Below are positions 16,620 through 24,792 of a stretch of DNA of 64,000 nucleotides, piece by piece. Made by a program: the position numbers and the translations under genes. Numbering within the stretch: the first letter of the stretch is position 1; the number at the start of each line of letters is the position of its first letter. The notes under the pieces are model-generated. The model ran no database searches. It was not told where the DNA came from and saw nothing but the letters and a program-made list of their open reading frames with translations. Source of the stretch: Brevundimonas sp. UBA7664 (GTDB taxonomy: Bacteria; Pseudomonadota; Alphaproteobacteria; Caulobacterales; Caulobacteraceae); assembly GCF_002483305.1 (NCBI RefSeq), contig NZ_DLHQ01000025.1:96519-160518 (forward strand), in the 5' to 3' direction.

Positions 16620-17360
16620 TTGGAACTGGAATGCTATCCGATGACGGCGACCCCGCCCGACCTCGTGCCGGGACGGCAGTCGCGCAACTGGATGGACGCT
16701 TTCGCCAGCCGCCACCCCTATCGCTGCCTGCCGCTGAATATGGCCAACACCACGGGCTGGGAGATCCTGTGCCCGCTGACCTTCACCGCCGAATGGAACG
16801 GCGGGCCCAGCCAGGCCGACATCGTCATCACCCCCGAGCGGCACAACGCCAATCTGACCCATGTCGTGACCTCGCATTTCTCGCGCGGGGTCCTGACCAT
16901 GCATCCGCAGTATCTGTTCCGCACACCGCCGGGCTGGGGCCTGCTGGCGGGCGGCTCGCCCAATCACATGAAGGACGGCATCCAGCCGCTGGTCGGGTTG
17001 ATCGAGACCGACTGGCTGCCCTTCCCCTTCACCATGAACTGGCTCTTTACCCGTCCCGGCCGGGTCAAGTTCGAGAAGGGCGAGCCCTTCTGCTTCATCA
17101 CACCGATCGAGCACCGCAAGGTCGAGACCATGCAGCCGGTGATCCGCACCCTGGAATCCAATCCGGTCATGCACGGCCAGTTCGAGGCCTGGAACCGGGC
17201 GCGGACCGACTTCAACAAACGGCTGGCCTCGGGCGATCCCGATGCGGCCAAGGAGGCGTGGCAGCGCTATTATTTCAAGGGCGAGGTGCCCGAGGACCTG
17301 GGCGTGGCGCCGGAGACGCATGTGAACAAGCGGCGGCTGAAGAGCCCGAGGATCGGATAG
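16620..17360 (+). CDS. Conserved hypothetical protein, DUF6065-like
   Basis: A 246-residue soluble protein with no signal peptide or membrane segment. It resembles the DUF6065 family, rich in aromatic residues, with GWEILCPLTFTAEWNG, SHFSRGVLTMHPQYLFR, PIVG-like PLVGLIETDWLPFPFTMNW and EKGEPFCFITPIEH. The family has no established function that I know of. The start is a TTG at 16620 with a near-perfect GGAGG six bases before it; the next in-frame ATG (16641) lacks such a site. Its stop is followed by a hairpin (17369-17429) shared with the convergent lipoprotein gene. Confidence 0.78.
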   Translation: MELECYPMTATPPDLVPGRQSRNWMDAFASRHPYRCLPLNMANTTGWEILCPLTFTAEWNGGPSQADIVITPERHNANLTHVVTSHFSRGVLTMHPQYLFRTPPGWGLLAGGSPNHMKDGIQPLVGLIETDWLPFPFTMNWLFTRPGRVKFEKGEPFCFITPIEHRKVETMQPVIRTLESNPVMHGQFEAWNRARTDFNKRLASGDPDAAKEAWQRYYFKGEVPEDLGVAPETHVNKRRLKSPRIG

Positions 17361-17368
17361 GCAGGTCC

Positions 17369-17429
17369 TAGGTTCTAGGGGCGAGGGAAGAGGAGATGTC
17401 GATCCGACGCCCCTGGCCCCTGGAACCTA
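17369..17429. terminator. Inverted repeat at a convergent gene junction
   Basis: TAGGTTCTAGGGGC (17369-17382) is complementary to GCCCCTGGAACCTA (17416-17429) at 13 of 14 positions, with a 33-base loop. It occupies nearly the whole gap between two converging stop codons, so it could serve as a two-way transcription terminator. There is no long T tract. The GGGGCGAGGG word next to the left arm also occurs in the hairpin at 57601-57657. Confidence 0.6.
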
Positions 17430-17437
17430 ATCCCTAG

Positions 17438-17989
17438 TTACATCGCCCGCGTCACGCGCGGCCCGAGATTCTGGATCACCTCGCGGGCGTCGAAGGCGTT
17501 GGGATCATCGGCCGGCTTGGCGCCGCGGCCCATGACCACCTCGGCCGAGGCTTCGTAGCGATCGATCTCGCGGACGTCGAAGTCGCGGCGGCCCCAGAAG
17601 GGATCCCCCCACGGGCTCCAGTATCCGCGCCGATAGTAGCGCCACGACGGACCCCAGAACGGGCTGTAGCGATCGTCGAAGAGGCTCGGCGTCCTCTGCA
17701 GGCGAACATCGCGGTCGGTGGCGCGATTGACCGTGGCGAACCAGTCGTAGCCGTTCTCGGCCGTGATCTCGGCGGCGCGCAACAGCAGGGCCATCTCGAC
17801 CTGGTCGCGCGAGGTGACGGAGTTGCCCGAGAAGCTGACGCGGTAGCGATCCGCATCCACCCGCTGTTCGGCATAGCCGTAACGGCTGTCGACACCGGCG
17901 GGGCCATAGGGGGTGGCCGTGGCGCAGGCGGACAGGGCGAGGGCCGCCGTCGCCGCCAGAAGCGCAGGCTTGAGGAAACGAAGTCGCAT
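17438..17989 (-). CDS. Lipoprotein of the CC0125/CC1285 family
   Basis: A 183-residue envelope lipoprotein. The signal peptide MRLRFLKPALLAATAALAL ends in the lipobox LSAC, with Cys at residue 21. The mature part opens ATATPYGPAG, then has a repeated-strand region (YRVSFSGNSVTSRDQVEMALLLRAAEI), a Trp/Tyr-rich segment around WGPSWRYYRRGYWSPWGDPF, and ends with ASAEVVMGRG. This matches a family first named from Caulobacter genes CC0125/CC1285, function unknown. The ATG at 17989 has GGAGAG upstream. It lies downstream of the LysE gene on the same strand, 82 bases away. Confidence 0.85.
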   Translation of the reverse strand: MRLRFLKPALLAATAALALSACATATPYGPAGVDSRYGYAEQRVDADRYRVSFSGNSVTSRDQVEMALLLRAAEITAENGYDWFATVNRATDRDVRLQRTPSLFDDRYSPFWGPSWRYYRRGYWSPWGDPFWGRRDFDVREIDRYEASAEVVMGRGAKPADDPNAFDAREVIQNLGPRVTRAM

Positions 17990-18071
17990 GGGAACTCTCC
18001 TTGACCCGACAGTGCGCGCCCTGTCGGCTGAACGGGACATGAACGGGCGGGTTCCCGACTCCGGCAACCCT

Positions 18072-18704
18072 CTATAAACGCGAGACAATAAGTACGGACG
18101 CCGCCAGCAGAAGGACGCCGGTCATGATGGCGAAACCCTTGCGGAAGCGGGGCTCCCTCATGCGCCGGGCGAGGGCCGCGCCGCCCAGACCGTAGGCGGA
18201 CATCGAAAGCACGTCCATGCCGATGGTGGCCGCGGCGAACAGGGCCAGCTGCGGCGCCGCCGGCCGGGTCACGTCCATGAACGGCGGCAGGACGGCGGTG
18301 AAGAACAGCACCGCCTTGGGGTTGGCGATCTGGACCATGAAGCCGTCCACGAGGGCGCTGCGGCCCATCCGGACGGTCGGTGCATCGGGGTCGGCCGCGG
18401 TCCGGAAGGCGCCGCGCAGGGCGTTGATCCCCAGCCAGGCCACATACAGGGCGCCGCCGATCGAGATCAGGCGGAACACCTCGGGGAAGGCGATCACAAG
18501 GGCGCCGAGACCCAGGGCCGCGGCCCCGAACCAGACCAGGGTCGCGGCGTTCATCCCGACCACCCCGGCCATGGCCCCGGCCTTGCCGCGCTGGACGCCA
18601 TTGGCGACCGAAAAGACGTTGGCCGGCCCCGGCGTGATCGCCATGACCGCCATGACGCCGAGGAAGGTCAGGTACAGGTGCGGATCGACGGGAAGGCTGG
18701 CCAT
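18072..18704 (-). CDS. LysE/RhtB-family exporter
   Basis: A 210-residue inner-membrane exporter of the LysE/RhtB amino-acid efflux superfamily with about six transmembrane helices. The family signature ITPGPANVFSVANG lies near residue 24 and is followed by GKAGAMAGVVGMNAA. A later LVDGFMVQIANPKAVLFF is the typical second motif (NPK in helix IV). Substrates in this family include Lys, homoserine and Thr, and cannot be assigned here. The ATG at 18704 precedes MASLPVDPHLY. It is on the same strand as the two small secreted paralogues upstream. Confidence 0.92.
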   Translation of the reverse strand: MASLPVDPHLYLTFLGVMAVMAITPGPANVFSVANGVQRGKAGAMAGVVGMNAATLVWFGAAALGLGALVIAFPEVFRLISIGGALYVAWLGINALRGAFRTAADPDAPTVRMGRSALVDGFMVQIANPKAVLFFTAVLPPFMDVTRPAAPQLALFAAATIGMDVLSMSAYGLGGAALARRMREPRFRKGFAIMTGVLLLAASVLIVSRL

Positions 18705-18770
18705 GGCCGTCCTGTCGGGCGGGCGACGGCGGCGGTCAAGCCTGAGGCGCGCTCAGGCGACGACAACCGG

Positions 18771-19352
18771 TCAGTCTTCGTCGGGCGTTTCGACCGTGTT
18801 GGCGGCCGCGACGGCTTCCGCCGCGGTTTCGTTGGCCTCCTGGACGGCGGCCTCGACCTCGCCCTCGATCTCGTCCAGCGAATCCATGGCCTCGCCGACG
18901 GCGTATTCGGCCATCAGTCCGTAGGTGGCCATATGCTCCGGGTCGTTGGACGCCCAGGCGCCGTTGGCGGCGATGCCCCGGGCGGCGTTCAGGGCGCCGG
19001 AGGCTTCAACGCCGGCCAGGGCCTCGGCGACGAGGGCGTCGACGTCGATCCCGGCCAGGGCCTCGCTGGCGATGGCCGCCGCATGCTCGGAGACGACGGC
19101 GGTGAAGGCGGTCACGTCGGGCTGATACTCGGTCCAGAGGGCGGCGATGCGAACCTCGCGCTGCGCCTCGGTCAGGCTCTGGTCCTCGGCGATGACCTCG
19201 GCGCGTTCGCCGAAGGCTTCCATCCGGGCCTCGAAGGCTTCGGCGGCGGCCTCGATCGCGGCCTCGGACGGGCCGGGAGGCGTCTGGGCCGCGGCCGCGG
19301 TCGCCAGCGGCAGAATCGCGAGGGCGGCGGCGAGCGATAGGGCCTTGATCAT
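18771..19352 (-). CDS. Secreted Ala/Glu-rich helical protein (paralogue 1)
   Basis: A 193-residue protein with a clear Sec signal peptide (MIKALSLAAALAILPLATAAAAQ). The mature part is Ala/Glu-rich and strongly helical with coiled-coil character. It contains EAAAEAFEARMEAFGERAEVIAED near the start. I do not recognise a named family. It resembles the next gene upstream (19464-19952): both have a signal peptide ending AAAQ/AAAQE, a Pro stretch, then an (A)EAAFEA(R/K)xEAFG segment. The two are probably an old tandem duplication. It could bind the envelope or act as a periplasmic helical scaffold; the function is unknown. The start is the ATG at 19352. Confidence 0.72.
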   Translation of the reverse strand: MIKALSLAAALAILPLATAAAAQTPPGPSEAAIEAAAEAFEARMEAFGERAEVIAEDQSLTEAQREVRIAALWTEYQPDVTAFTAVVSEHAAAIASEALAGIDVDALVAEALAGVEASGALNAARGIAANGAWASNDPEHMATYGLMAEYAVGEAMDSLDEIEGEVEAAVQEANETAAEAVAAANTVETPDED

Positions 19353-19463
19353 CGTGGAGCTCCCTGGAAGGTCGCCGCCAAGGTCCGCCGAACAGCGTCC
19401 GCTCTCAAGTGAAATCGCGGTAAGGCGCCGATCGCTCGCCATTCACCCTTGCAAATCAAACTC

Positions 19464-19952
19464 TTATTGAGACGGTTCGACGGCTTCGGCGGCGGCCTCG
19501 GCTGCCGCGGCCTCAAGCACCCGGGCCTTGATGGTGGCCGGCACGGCGCTGATCTGGCCGCGGATCACCGGACCCATCTGGGTCATCTGCGCCTGGGCTT
19601 CCGGAGGCATCGAGGGGATCTGGGCGGCGAGGAAGGCGTCCAGTTCTTCGGCGAAGGCGTCCGCCTGGGGCTGATAGCGGGCGACGATGGCGTCGAGGTC
19701 CGCCTCCGCCTTCGCCCGGTCGCCGTCGGCGTTGGAGACGGCGGTGTCCATTTCCTCGAACATGGCCTCCATGACGGCTCCGAAGGCCTCGCCCTTGGCC
19801 TCGAACGCCGCCTCCGCTTCCGCGATGGCGGCTTCGGCTTCGGCGCTGAGCTCCGCCGGCGCGGCCGGCGGGGGGGTGGGAGCCTCCTGGGCCGCGGCGG
19901 GCAGGGCGAGGGCCAGAAGGGCGGCGGCGGCGAGGGCGGTGCGAGCAGACAT
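19464..19952 (-). CDS. Secreted Ala/Glu-rich helical protein (paralogue 2)
   Basis: A 162-residue protein with signal peptide MSARTALAAAALLALALP and cleavage near AAAQE. A Pro-rich hinge (APTPPPAAPAE) and Ala/Glu-rich helices follow: EAAIAEAEAAFEAKGEAFG, then AEADLDAIVARYQPQAD, FAEELDAFLAAQIP. It is paralogous to the gene at 18771-19352, 111 bases downstream on the same strand, and shares the EAAFEA.xEAFG block and a following YQP motif. No catalytic motif or cysteine is present. A structural or chaperone-like role in the periplasm is only a guess. Confidence 0.7.
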   Translation of the reverse strand: MSARTALAAAALLALALPAAAQEAPTPPPAAPAELSAEAEAAIAEAEAAFEAKGEAFGAVMEAMFEEMDTAVSNADGDRAKAEADLDAIVARYQPQADAFAEELDAFLAAQIPSMPPEAQAQMTQMGPVIRGQISAVPATIKARVLEAAAAEAAAEAVEPSQ

Positions 19953-19974
19953 GTCGGGGTCCTGATGCGAGCGC

Positions 19975-19990
19975 GGGAGCCCATGCTCCC
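19975..19990 (-). terminator. Short hairpin downstream of argG
   Basis: GGGAGC (19975-19980) and GCTCCC (19985-19990) form a perfect 6-bp stem with a 4-base loop. It lies 54 bases past the argG stop and 22 bases before the start of the secreted paralogue. There is no T tract, so intrinsic termination would be weak. It may equally be chance. Confidence 0.3.
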
Positions 19991-20043
19991 ATGGCCAAGG
20001 TGGCGCCGATCCGGTTCCGGCGCGAGCGGATTTGTGGGGCGGC

Positions 20044-21276
<1,233 letters not shown>

Positions 21277-21373
21277 GGGGAATCCTTCGTGGAACGCGGG
21301 GAGGCGTTCGGCGGCGTTGCGCGCGCTTAAAGGACCAGACGCCCGGCGATGCAAGGGCGGGAATGGGGCAGGA

Positions 21374-22330
21374 TCAGCCCCAGGGACCGCGCGGCTGCGT
21401 CGGCGTGGTCGGGACGCTGGTGCCTGCCGGTCCCGACGCACCCTCGGCGAAGGCGGCCCGGCGCGGGGCCAGCCCCATCTTCGTCCCCAGCGCCATCAGC
21501 GCCTTGACCCGATTGCCCGTCGCCGGATGGGTCGAGAACAGGTTGTCGGCCCCACGTCCGGCCAGCGGGTTGATGATGAACAACTGGCCCGAAGCCGGAT
21601 TGCGCTCGGCGGTCGTGTTGACGATCTGGCGGGCGTGGCCCTCGATCTTCTGCAGGGCGGCGGCGAGGGCGTGCGGATCGTCGGCGATCTCGGCCCCGAC
21701 GCGGTCGGCCTCGTACTCGCGCGACCGGCTGATGGCCATCTGAACAAGGCCCGCGGCCATGGGCGCAAGGATCATCAGGGCCAGGGTCCCGATGATGCCG
21801 CCGGGCCGCTCGCGGTCGTCGCCGCCGCCGAAGAACAGGGCGAAATTGGCCAGGGCGGCGATGGCCCCGGCGACGGTCGCGGTCACCGTCATGGTCAGGG
21901 TGTCGCGGTTCTTCACATGGGCCAGCTCATGCGCCATCACCCCGCGGATTTCGTCGCGGGTCAGCATGTCCAGCAGGCCGGTGGTGGCGCAGACGGCGGC
22001 GTTGGCCGGGTTGCGGCCGGTGGCGAAGGCGTTGGGCTGGTCGTTGGGGATGATGGCGATGACCGGCCGGGGCAGGCCGGCGTCGCGGGCCATCTGCACG
22101 ACATCGGCGACATAGGTGCGGACCACGGCGTTGGGATGCTGTTCGTCGACCGGCTGGGCCCGGTACATCTTCAACACGATCTTGTCGGCGTTCCAGTAGC
22201 TGAACAGGTTCATGCCGCCGGCGAGGACCAGGGCGATCAGCATGCCGGTCGGCCCGCCGATCAGATAACCGAGACCGACGAACAGGGCCGTCAGGGCCGC
22301 CAGCAGGGTGAAGGTCTTGAGGTGGTTCAT
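21374..22330 (-). CDS. htpX: Zinc metalloprotease HtpX
   Basis: A 318-residue M48-family inner-membrane protease that degrades damaged membrane proteins. Two N-terminal transmembrane helices include a GGPTGMLIALVLAGGMNLF stretch. The zinc site HELAHVKNRDT lies near residue 140, and a third Zn ligand Glu in SREYEADRVGAEI near 210. Two more helices lie between these. The C-terminus is longer than in E. coli HtpX and ends in a disordered tail (PAGTSVPTTPTQPRGPWG). The start is the ATG at 22330. It is divergent from the DUF1674 gene. Confidence 0.95.
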   Translation of the reverse strand: MNHLKTFTLLAALTALFVGLGYLIGGPTGMLIALVLAGGMNLFSYWNADKIVLKMYRAQPVDEQHPNAVVRTYVADVVQMARDAGLPRPVIAIIPNDQPNAFATGRNPANAAVCATTGLLDMLTRDEIRGVMAHELAHVKNRDTLTMTVTATVAGAIAALANFALFFGGGDDRERPGGIIGTLALMILAPMAAGLVQMAISRSREYEADRVGAEIADDPHALAAALQKIEGHARQIVNTTAERNPASGQLFIINPLAGRGADNLFSTHPATGNRVKALMALGTKMGLAPRRAAFAEGASGPAGTSVPTTPTQPRGPWG

Positions 22331-22416
22331 GGTCCGGAAAATCGATCGAGGCTGGCGCCGGGCGGGCTGACACCTCATGTGTGCGGATCAACGCCCAGGC
22401 TCAAGGCGAGGCCGCT

Positions 22417-22653
22417 GTGACCGATCATCCCACCCCCGAAGACGCCGCGCCGCCCGCGCTCAACGCGGACGTGCCCCACGCCGCCTCCGACCGGCCCCTG
22501 ACAGAGGCCGCGCGGCGGGCCTTGCTCGAGGCGGCCGAACGCCGCGCGGCGGCGGGCGAGACCGGCCTGCCGCCCGAGCACGGCGGCCCCAACGGCCCCG
22601 AGCCAACCCGCTATGGCGACTGGGAGAAGAAGGGTCTGGCGGTCGATTTCTGA
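22417..22653 (+). CDS. DUF1674 protein, SDHAF4-like succinate dehydrogenase assembly factor
   Basis: A 78-residue protein whose C-terminus has the DUF1674/SDHAF4 signature: GGPNGPEPTRYGDWEKKGLA, ending VDF. The eukaryotic relatives bind flavinated SdhA and aid complex II assembly. The bacterial role is inferred by homology. The N-terminal half is a disordered Ala/Pro-rich region and a charged helix (EAARRALLEAAERRAAAG). I prefer the GTG at 22417, with AAGGCGAG upstream, over the in-frame GTG at 22381, which would add 12 residues without a ribosome site. No sdh genes lie in the window. Confidence 0.83.
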   Translation: MTDHPTPEDAAPPALNADVPHAASDRPLTEAARRALLEAAERRAAAGETGLPPEHGGPNGPEPTRYGDWEKKGLAVDF

Positions 22654-22711
22654 CGCAGCCGAACAAAGGCGGCCGAACGGCGTTAACCGTCTCGTTCAGG
22701 AGACGCTTCCG

Positions 22712-23191
22712 ATGATCCGCATCCTCGCCGCCGCCGCGGCCCTCGCCGCCCTGTCGCTCGCCGGCGCCGCCTCGGCGCAGACGTACGGCCAGCCCGTCTA
22801 TCTCGACAGCTACGGGCGCCCGGTCGGCGGCTCGCCGTTGTCGGAGGTCGAGACCCGGTCCTATGTCGAAACCGGGCGCTGGGCCGGCGGCTATTCGGAC
22901 CAACCCCATGTCTATGTGCCCGGCCCCGGATACGGCCAGGCCTATGGCGCGGCCCATGCCTACGGTCGCCATGATTCCGGCCGCTACAGCCATGGCTATG
23001 GCTCTCGCTCCGGTCACGGTTACGACCGTGGCTACGGTCGGTACGGTCGCCCGTCGCAGGGCGGCTATCGCGACGAGTGGGGCTATAACGACGACCGCCC
23101 GCCGTCAGCGCGGGGGTGGTCGGAAGACCGGCGTTCCTACCGCGATGATCGCGATTGCGGCTGCGGCGACGTCTATCTCTACGACCGCTAA
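22712..23191 (+). CDS. Secreted Gly/Tyr/Arg-rich protein with CGC tail (pair member 1)
   Basis: A 159-residue protein with signal peptide MIRILAAAAALAALSLAGAASA and cleavage before QTYG. The mature chain starts with a folded-looking segment (YGQPVYLDSYGRPVGGSP, then EVETRSYVETGRWAGGY). It then runs into a low-complexity stretch of Gly, Tyr, His, Arg and Ser, and ends YRDDRDCGCGDVYLYDR. The RDCGC tail recurs in the next gene (23328), so the two probably belong together. The only cysteines are the two in CGC. The ATG at 22712 has AGGAGA upstream. No family is recognised; a surface or extracellular matrix role would fit the composition. Confidence 0.75.
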   Translation: MIRILAAAAALAALSLAGAASAQTYGQPVYLDSYGRPVGGSPLSEVETRSYVETGRWAGGYSDQPHVYVPGPGYGQAYGAAHAYGRHDSGRYSHGYGSRSGHGYDRGYGRYGRPSQGGYRDEWGYNDDRPPSARGWSEDRRSYRDDRDCGCGDVYLYDR

Positions 23192-23327
23192 GCCGACGGT
23201 TTTCCGGCAACACGGTTAAATTGGACGCCCTGAGGGGAATGCGCGCGGTCGTCTTTCGCGCCCTCGGTGCAAGCCGCTTCCATTTGTTTCCAAAGGCTTA
23301 AAACAGCTCCGAATTGGAGTCTGTAAC

Positions 23328-24233
23328 ATGCGTATCCTTAACGCTGCGGTCGGCGCCGTCCTTCTGATCCTGGTCGCCAGCCCCGCCTTCGCGGGCGATC
23401 CGCGCGGCGGCGGACGGCCCGGCGGCGGCCAGCATGGCGGGGGAGCCTGCGGCAGCGGTTGCGGCGGCGGCGGCGGCCATCCGACCCCTCCGCCACCGCC
23501 CCCTTCCCACGGCTGTGGCGGCGGCGGCTGCGGCGGCGGTTACGGCGGCAACATCAATGTGAACGTCAACGCCAACGCCAATGCGAACGCATACGCGGGC
23601 GCTTCGGCCACCTCGCATTTCAACGCCCGCGCCTATGATGTCGGCGGCATCCGCGGGCGCGGTTATGGCGGCGGCACGGTCTATGTCGGCGGCGGCTATG
23701 GCGGGGACGGCGGCGGCTACTACGGCGGCGGCGCGGTCTACAACGAAGAGATCTACACAGGCCGCACCTGCGCCAGCGCCCCGTTCGGCTATGTCGTCGG
23801 CGGCTTCGGCCGCGAGGGCCGGCGTCCTCCCGCCTGCGTCGGCGGCGGCGCGACGTGCCGCGGCGACGACCGCGGCGGCCGCTACGGCTACAGCGAGCGT
23901 CGCGGCTGCGACGGCGGCCGGCGCGAGGACGCGTACGAGGGCTATGCGCAGTCCGGCGGATCCTACGAGAGCTATGAATCCTACGAGGAATACGAAGGGT
24001 ATTCCGGCGGCTATCGCGAGGAGGAGTACGGCTACGAGGACCGCGGCGGCTCCTATAACCGGGACTGCGGCTGCCGCCGCGACGACCACGCCGGCGCCCC
24101 CTATCCGCCGCCCTATCTGCCCGAGCCCCCGCGCCACTACGAGCCCTCGCCGCGCCCGCACCATCCGGAGCGGCCCCGTTCGTCCCGTCCGCCGCGCCAG
24201 CACTATAGCCAGGAGCCGGGGGAGCGCGGCTAA
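23328..24233 (+). CDS. Secreted Gly/Tyr-rich low-complexity protein with Asn ladder (pair member 2)
   Basis: A 301-residue protein with signal peptide MRILNAAVGAVLLILVASPAFA. In order: a Gly/Cys-rich segment with a Pro8-like block (~20-70), an alternating ladder NINVNVNANANANAYAG (~75-91), a Gly/Tyr segment (YGGGTVYVGGGYGG), a Cys-containing central region (TCASAPFGYVVGGFGREGRR), Tyr/Glu/Ser repeats (SYESYESYEEYEGY), the NRDCGCRRDD motif shared with the preceding gene, and a Pro/His/Arg tail. About ten cysteines suggest disulfides. It looks like an extracellular or wall-associated adhesive or assembly protein; the function is unknown. The start ATG has GGAG upstream. Its stop overlaps the convergent gene by 4 bases. 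Confidence 0.75.
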   Translation: MRILNAAVGAVLLILVASPAFAGDPRGGGRPGGGQHGGGACGSGCGGGGGHPTPPPPPPSHGCGGGGCGGGYGGNINVNVNANANANAYAGASATSHFNARAYDVGGIRGRGYGGGTVYVGGGYGGDGGGYYGGGAVYNEEIYTGRTCASAPFGYVVGGFGREGRRPPACVGGGATCRGDDRGGRYGYSERRGCDGGRREDAYEGYAQSGGSYESYESYEEYEGYSGGYREEEYGYEDRGGSYNRDCGCRRDDHAGAPYPPPYLPEPPRHYEPSPRPHHPERPRSSRPPRQHYSQEPGERG

Positions 24234-24766
24234 TAGCTAGGCGGCGAAAGCAGCGCCCGCTCCGAGACAAGATCATACTCGTACGAGCGTCGTTGATCGG
24301 GCGTGGCGAACGAGTTGGTACGGAAGATGATTTTCACGACGCCAATGCTTGGCTCGTAGTGAAACACAGTGCCGTTGCTCTGTGGCTCGATCCGAACAAC
24401 CCAAGGGCCGCTCTCGTCGCAGCCCCCGGAAAGCAGCGTGAAATTGGTGCCCTGGGTATACCACCGGGATGCGCACTTCCGGACCGGAACGTTGAGCCCT
24501 GCGTGGTCGTTCATACTGACACAGTAGTACTCAGGGGTCGTGCAGTCAGAGAATGACCCTGCCCGACCGTCAGGCCGTAGCGTCTGGTTAGGCAGCGGCC
24601 CCCTAAAAGATGTGTAATAGATGCCGGACTCGAAATCATAAAGTATCTCGTATCCATCGTAGTTTCGGTAAACCGCATATCTGGCCCCGACCTTGTAGTC
24701 ATCTTGAGGGCCAACACCCGCGCCGCCAGCAAGGAGACCTGAAACAAGCAGGGCAAAGAAGTTCAA
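24230..24766 (-). CDS. Orphan secreted protein, lower GC than neighbours
   Basis: A 178-residue protein that I do not recognise. A short hydrophobic N-terminus (MNFFALLVSGLLAGGAG) may be a signal peptide. The mature part is Tyr/Ser/Asn-rich and looks globular, with four cysteines (CTTPEYYC, RKCASRW, GGCDESG) spaced for disulfides. The start is a TTG at 24766 with a strong GGGAGG five bases upstream, directly after a 15-base hairpin. Codon use is visibly more AT-rich than in the flanking genes, including codons such as AAA, ATA and TTT that are rare nearby. This suggests recent acquisition. It may be co-transcribed with pyrF, which ends 25 bases upstream. Confidence 0.65.
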   Translation of the reverse strand: MNFFALLVSGLLAGGAGVGPQDDYKVGARYAVYRNYDGYEILYDFESGIYYTSFRGPLPNQTLRPDGRAGSFSDCTTPEYYCVSMNDHAGLNVPVRKCASRWYTQGTNFTLLSGGCDESGPWVVRIEPQSNGTVFHYEPSIGVVKIIFRTNSFATPDQRRSYEYDLVSERALLSPPSY

Positions 24767-24777
24767 CTCAACCTCCC

Positions 24778-24792
24778 AAGGGCACTGCCCTT
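24778..24792 (-). terminator. Hairpin overlapping the pyrF stop
   Basis: AAGGGC (24778-24783) and GCCCTT (24787-24792) form a perfect 6-bp stem with a 3-base loop. On the minus strand it begins in the pyrF stop codon and is followed immediately by the GGGAGG ribosome site of the orphan gene. With no T run after it, it may be an attenuating or mRNA-processing structure rather than a full terminator. Confidence 0.4.
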
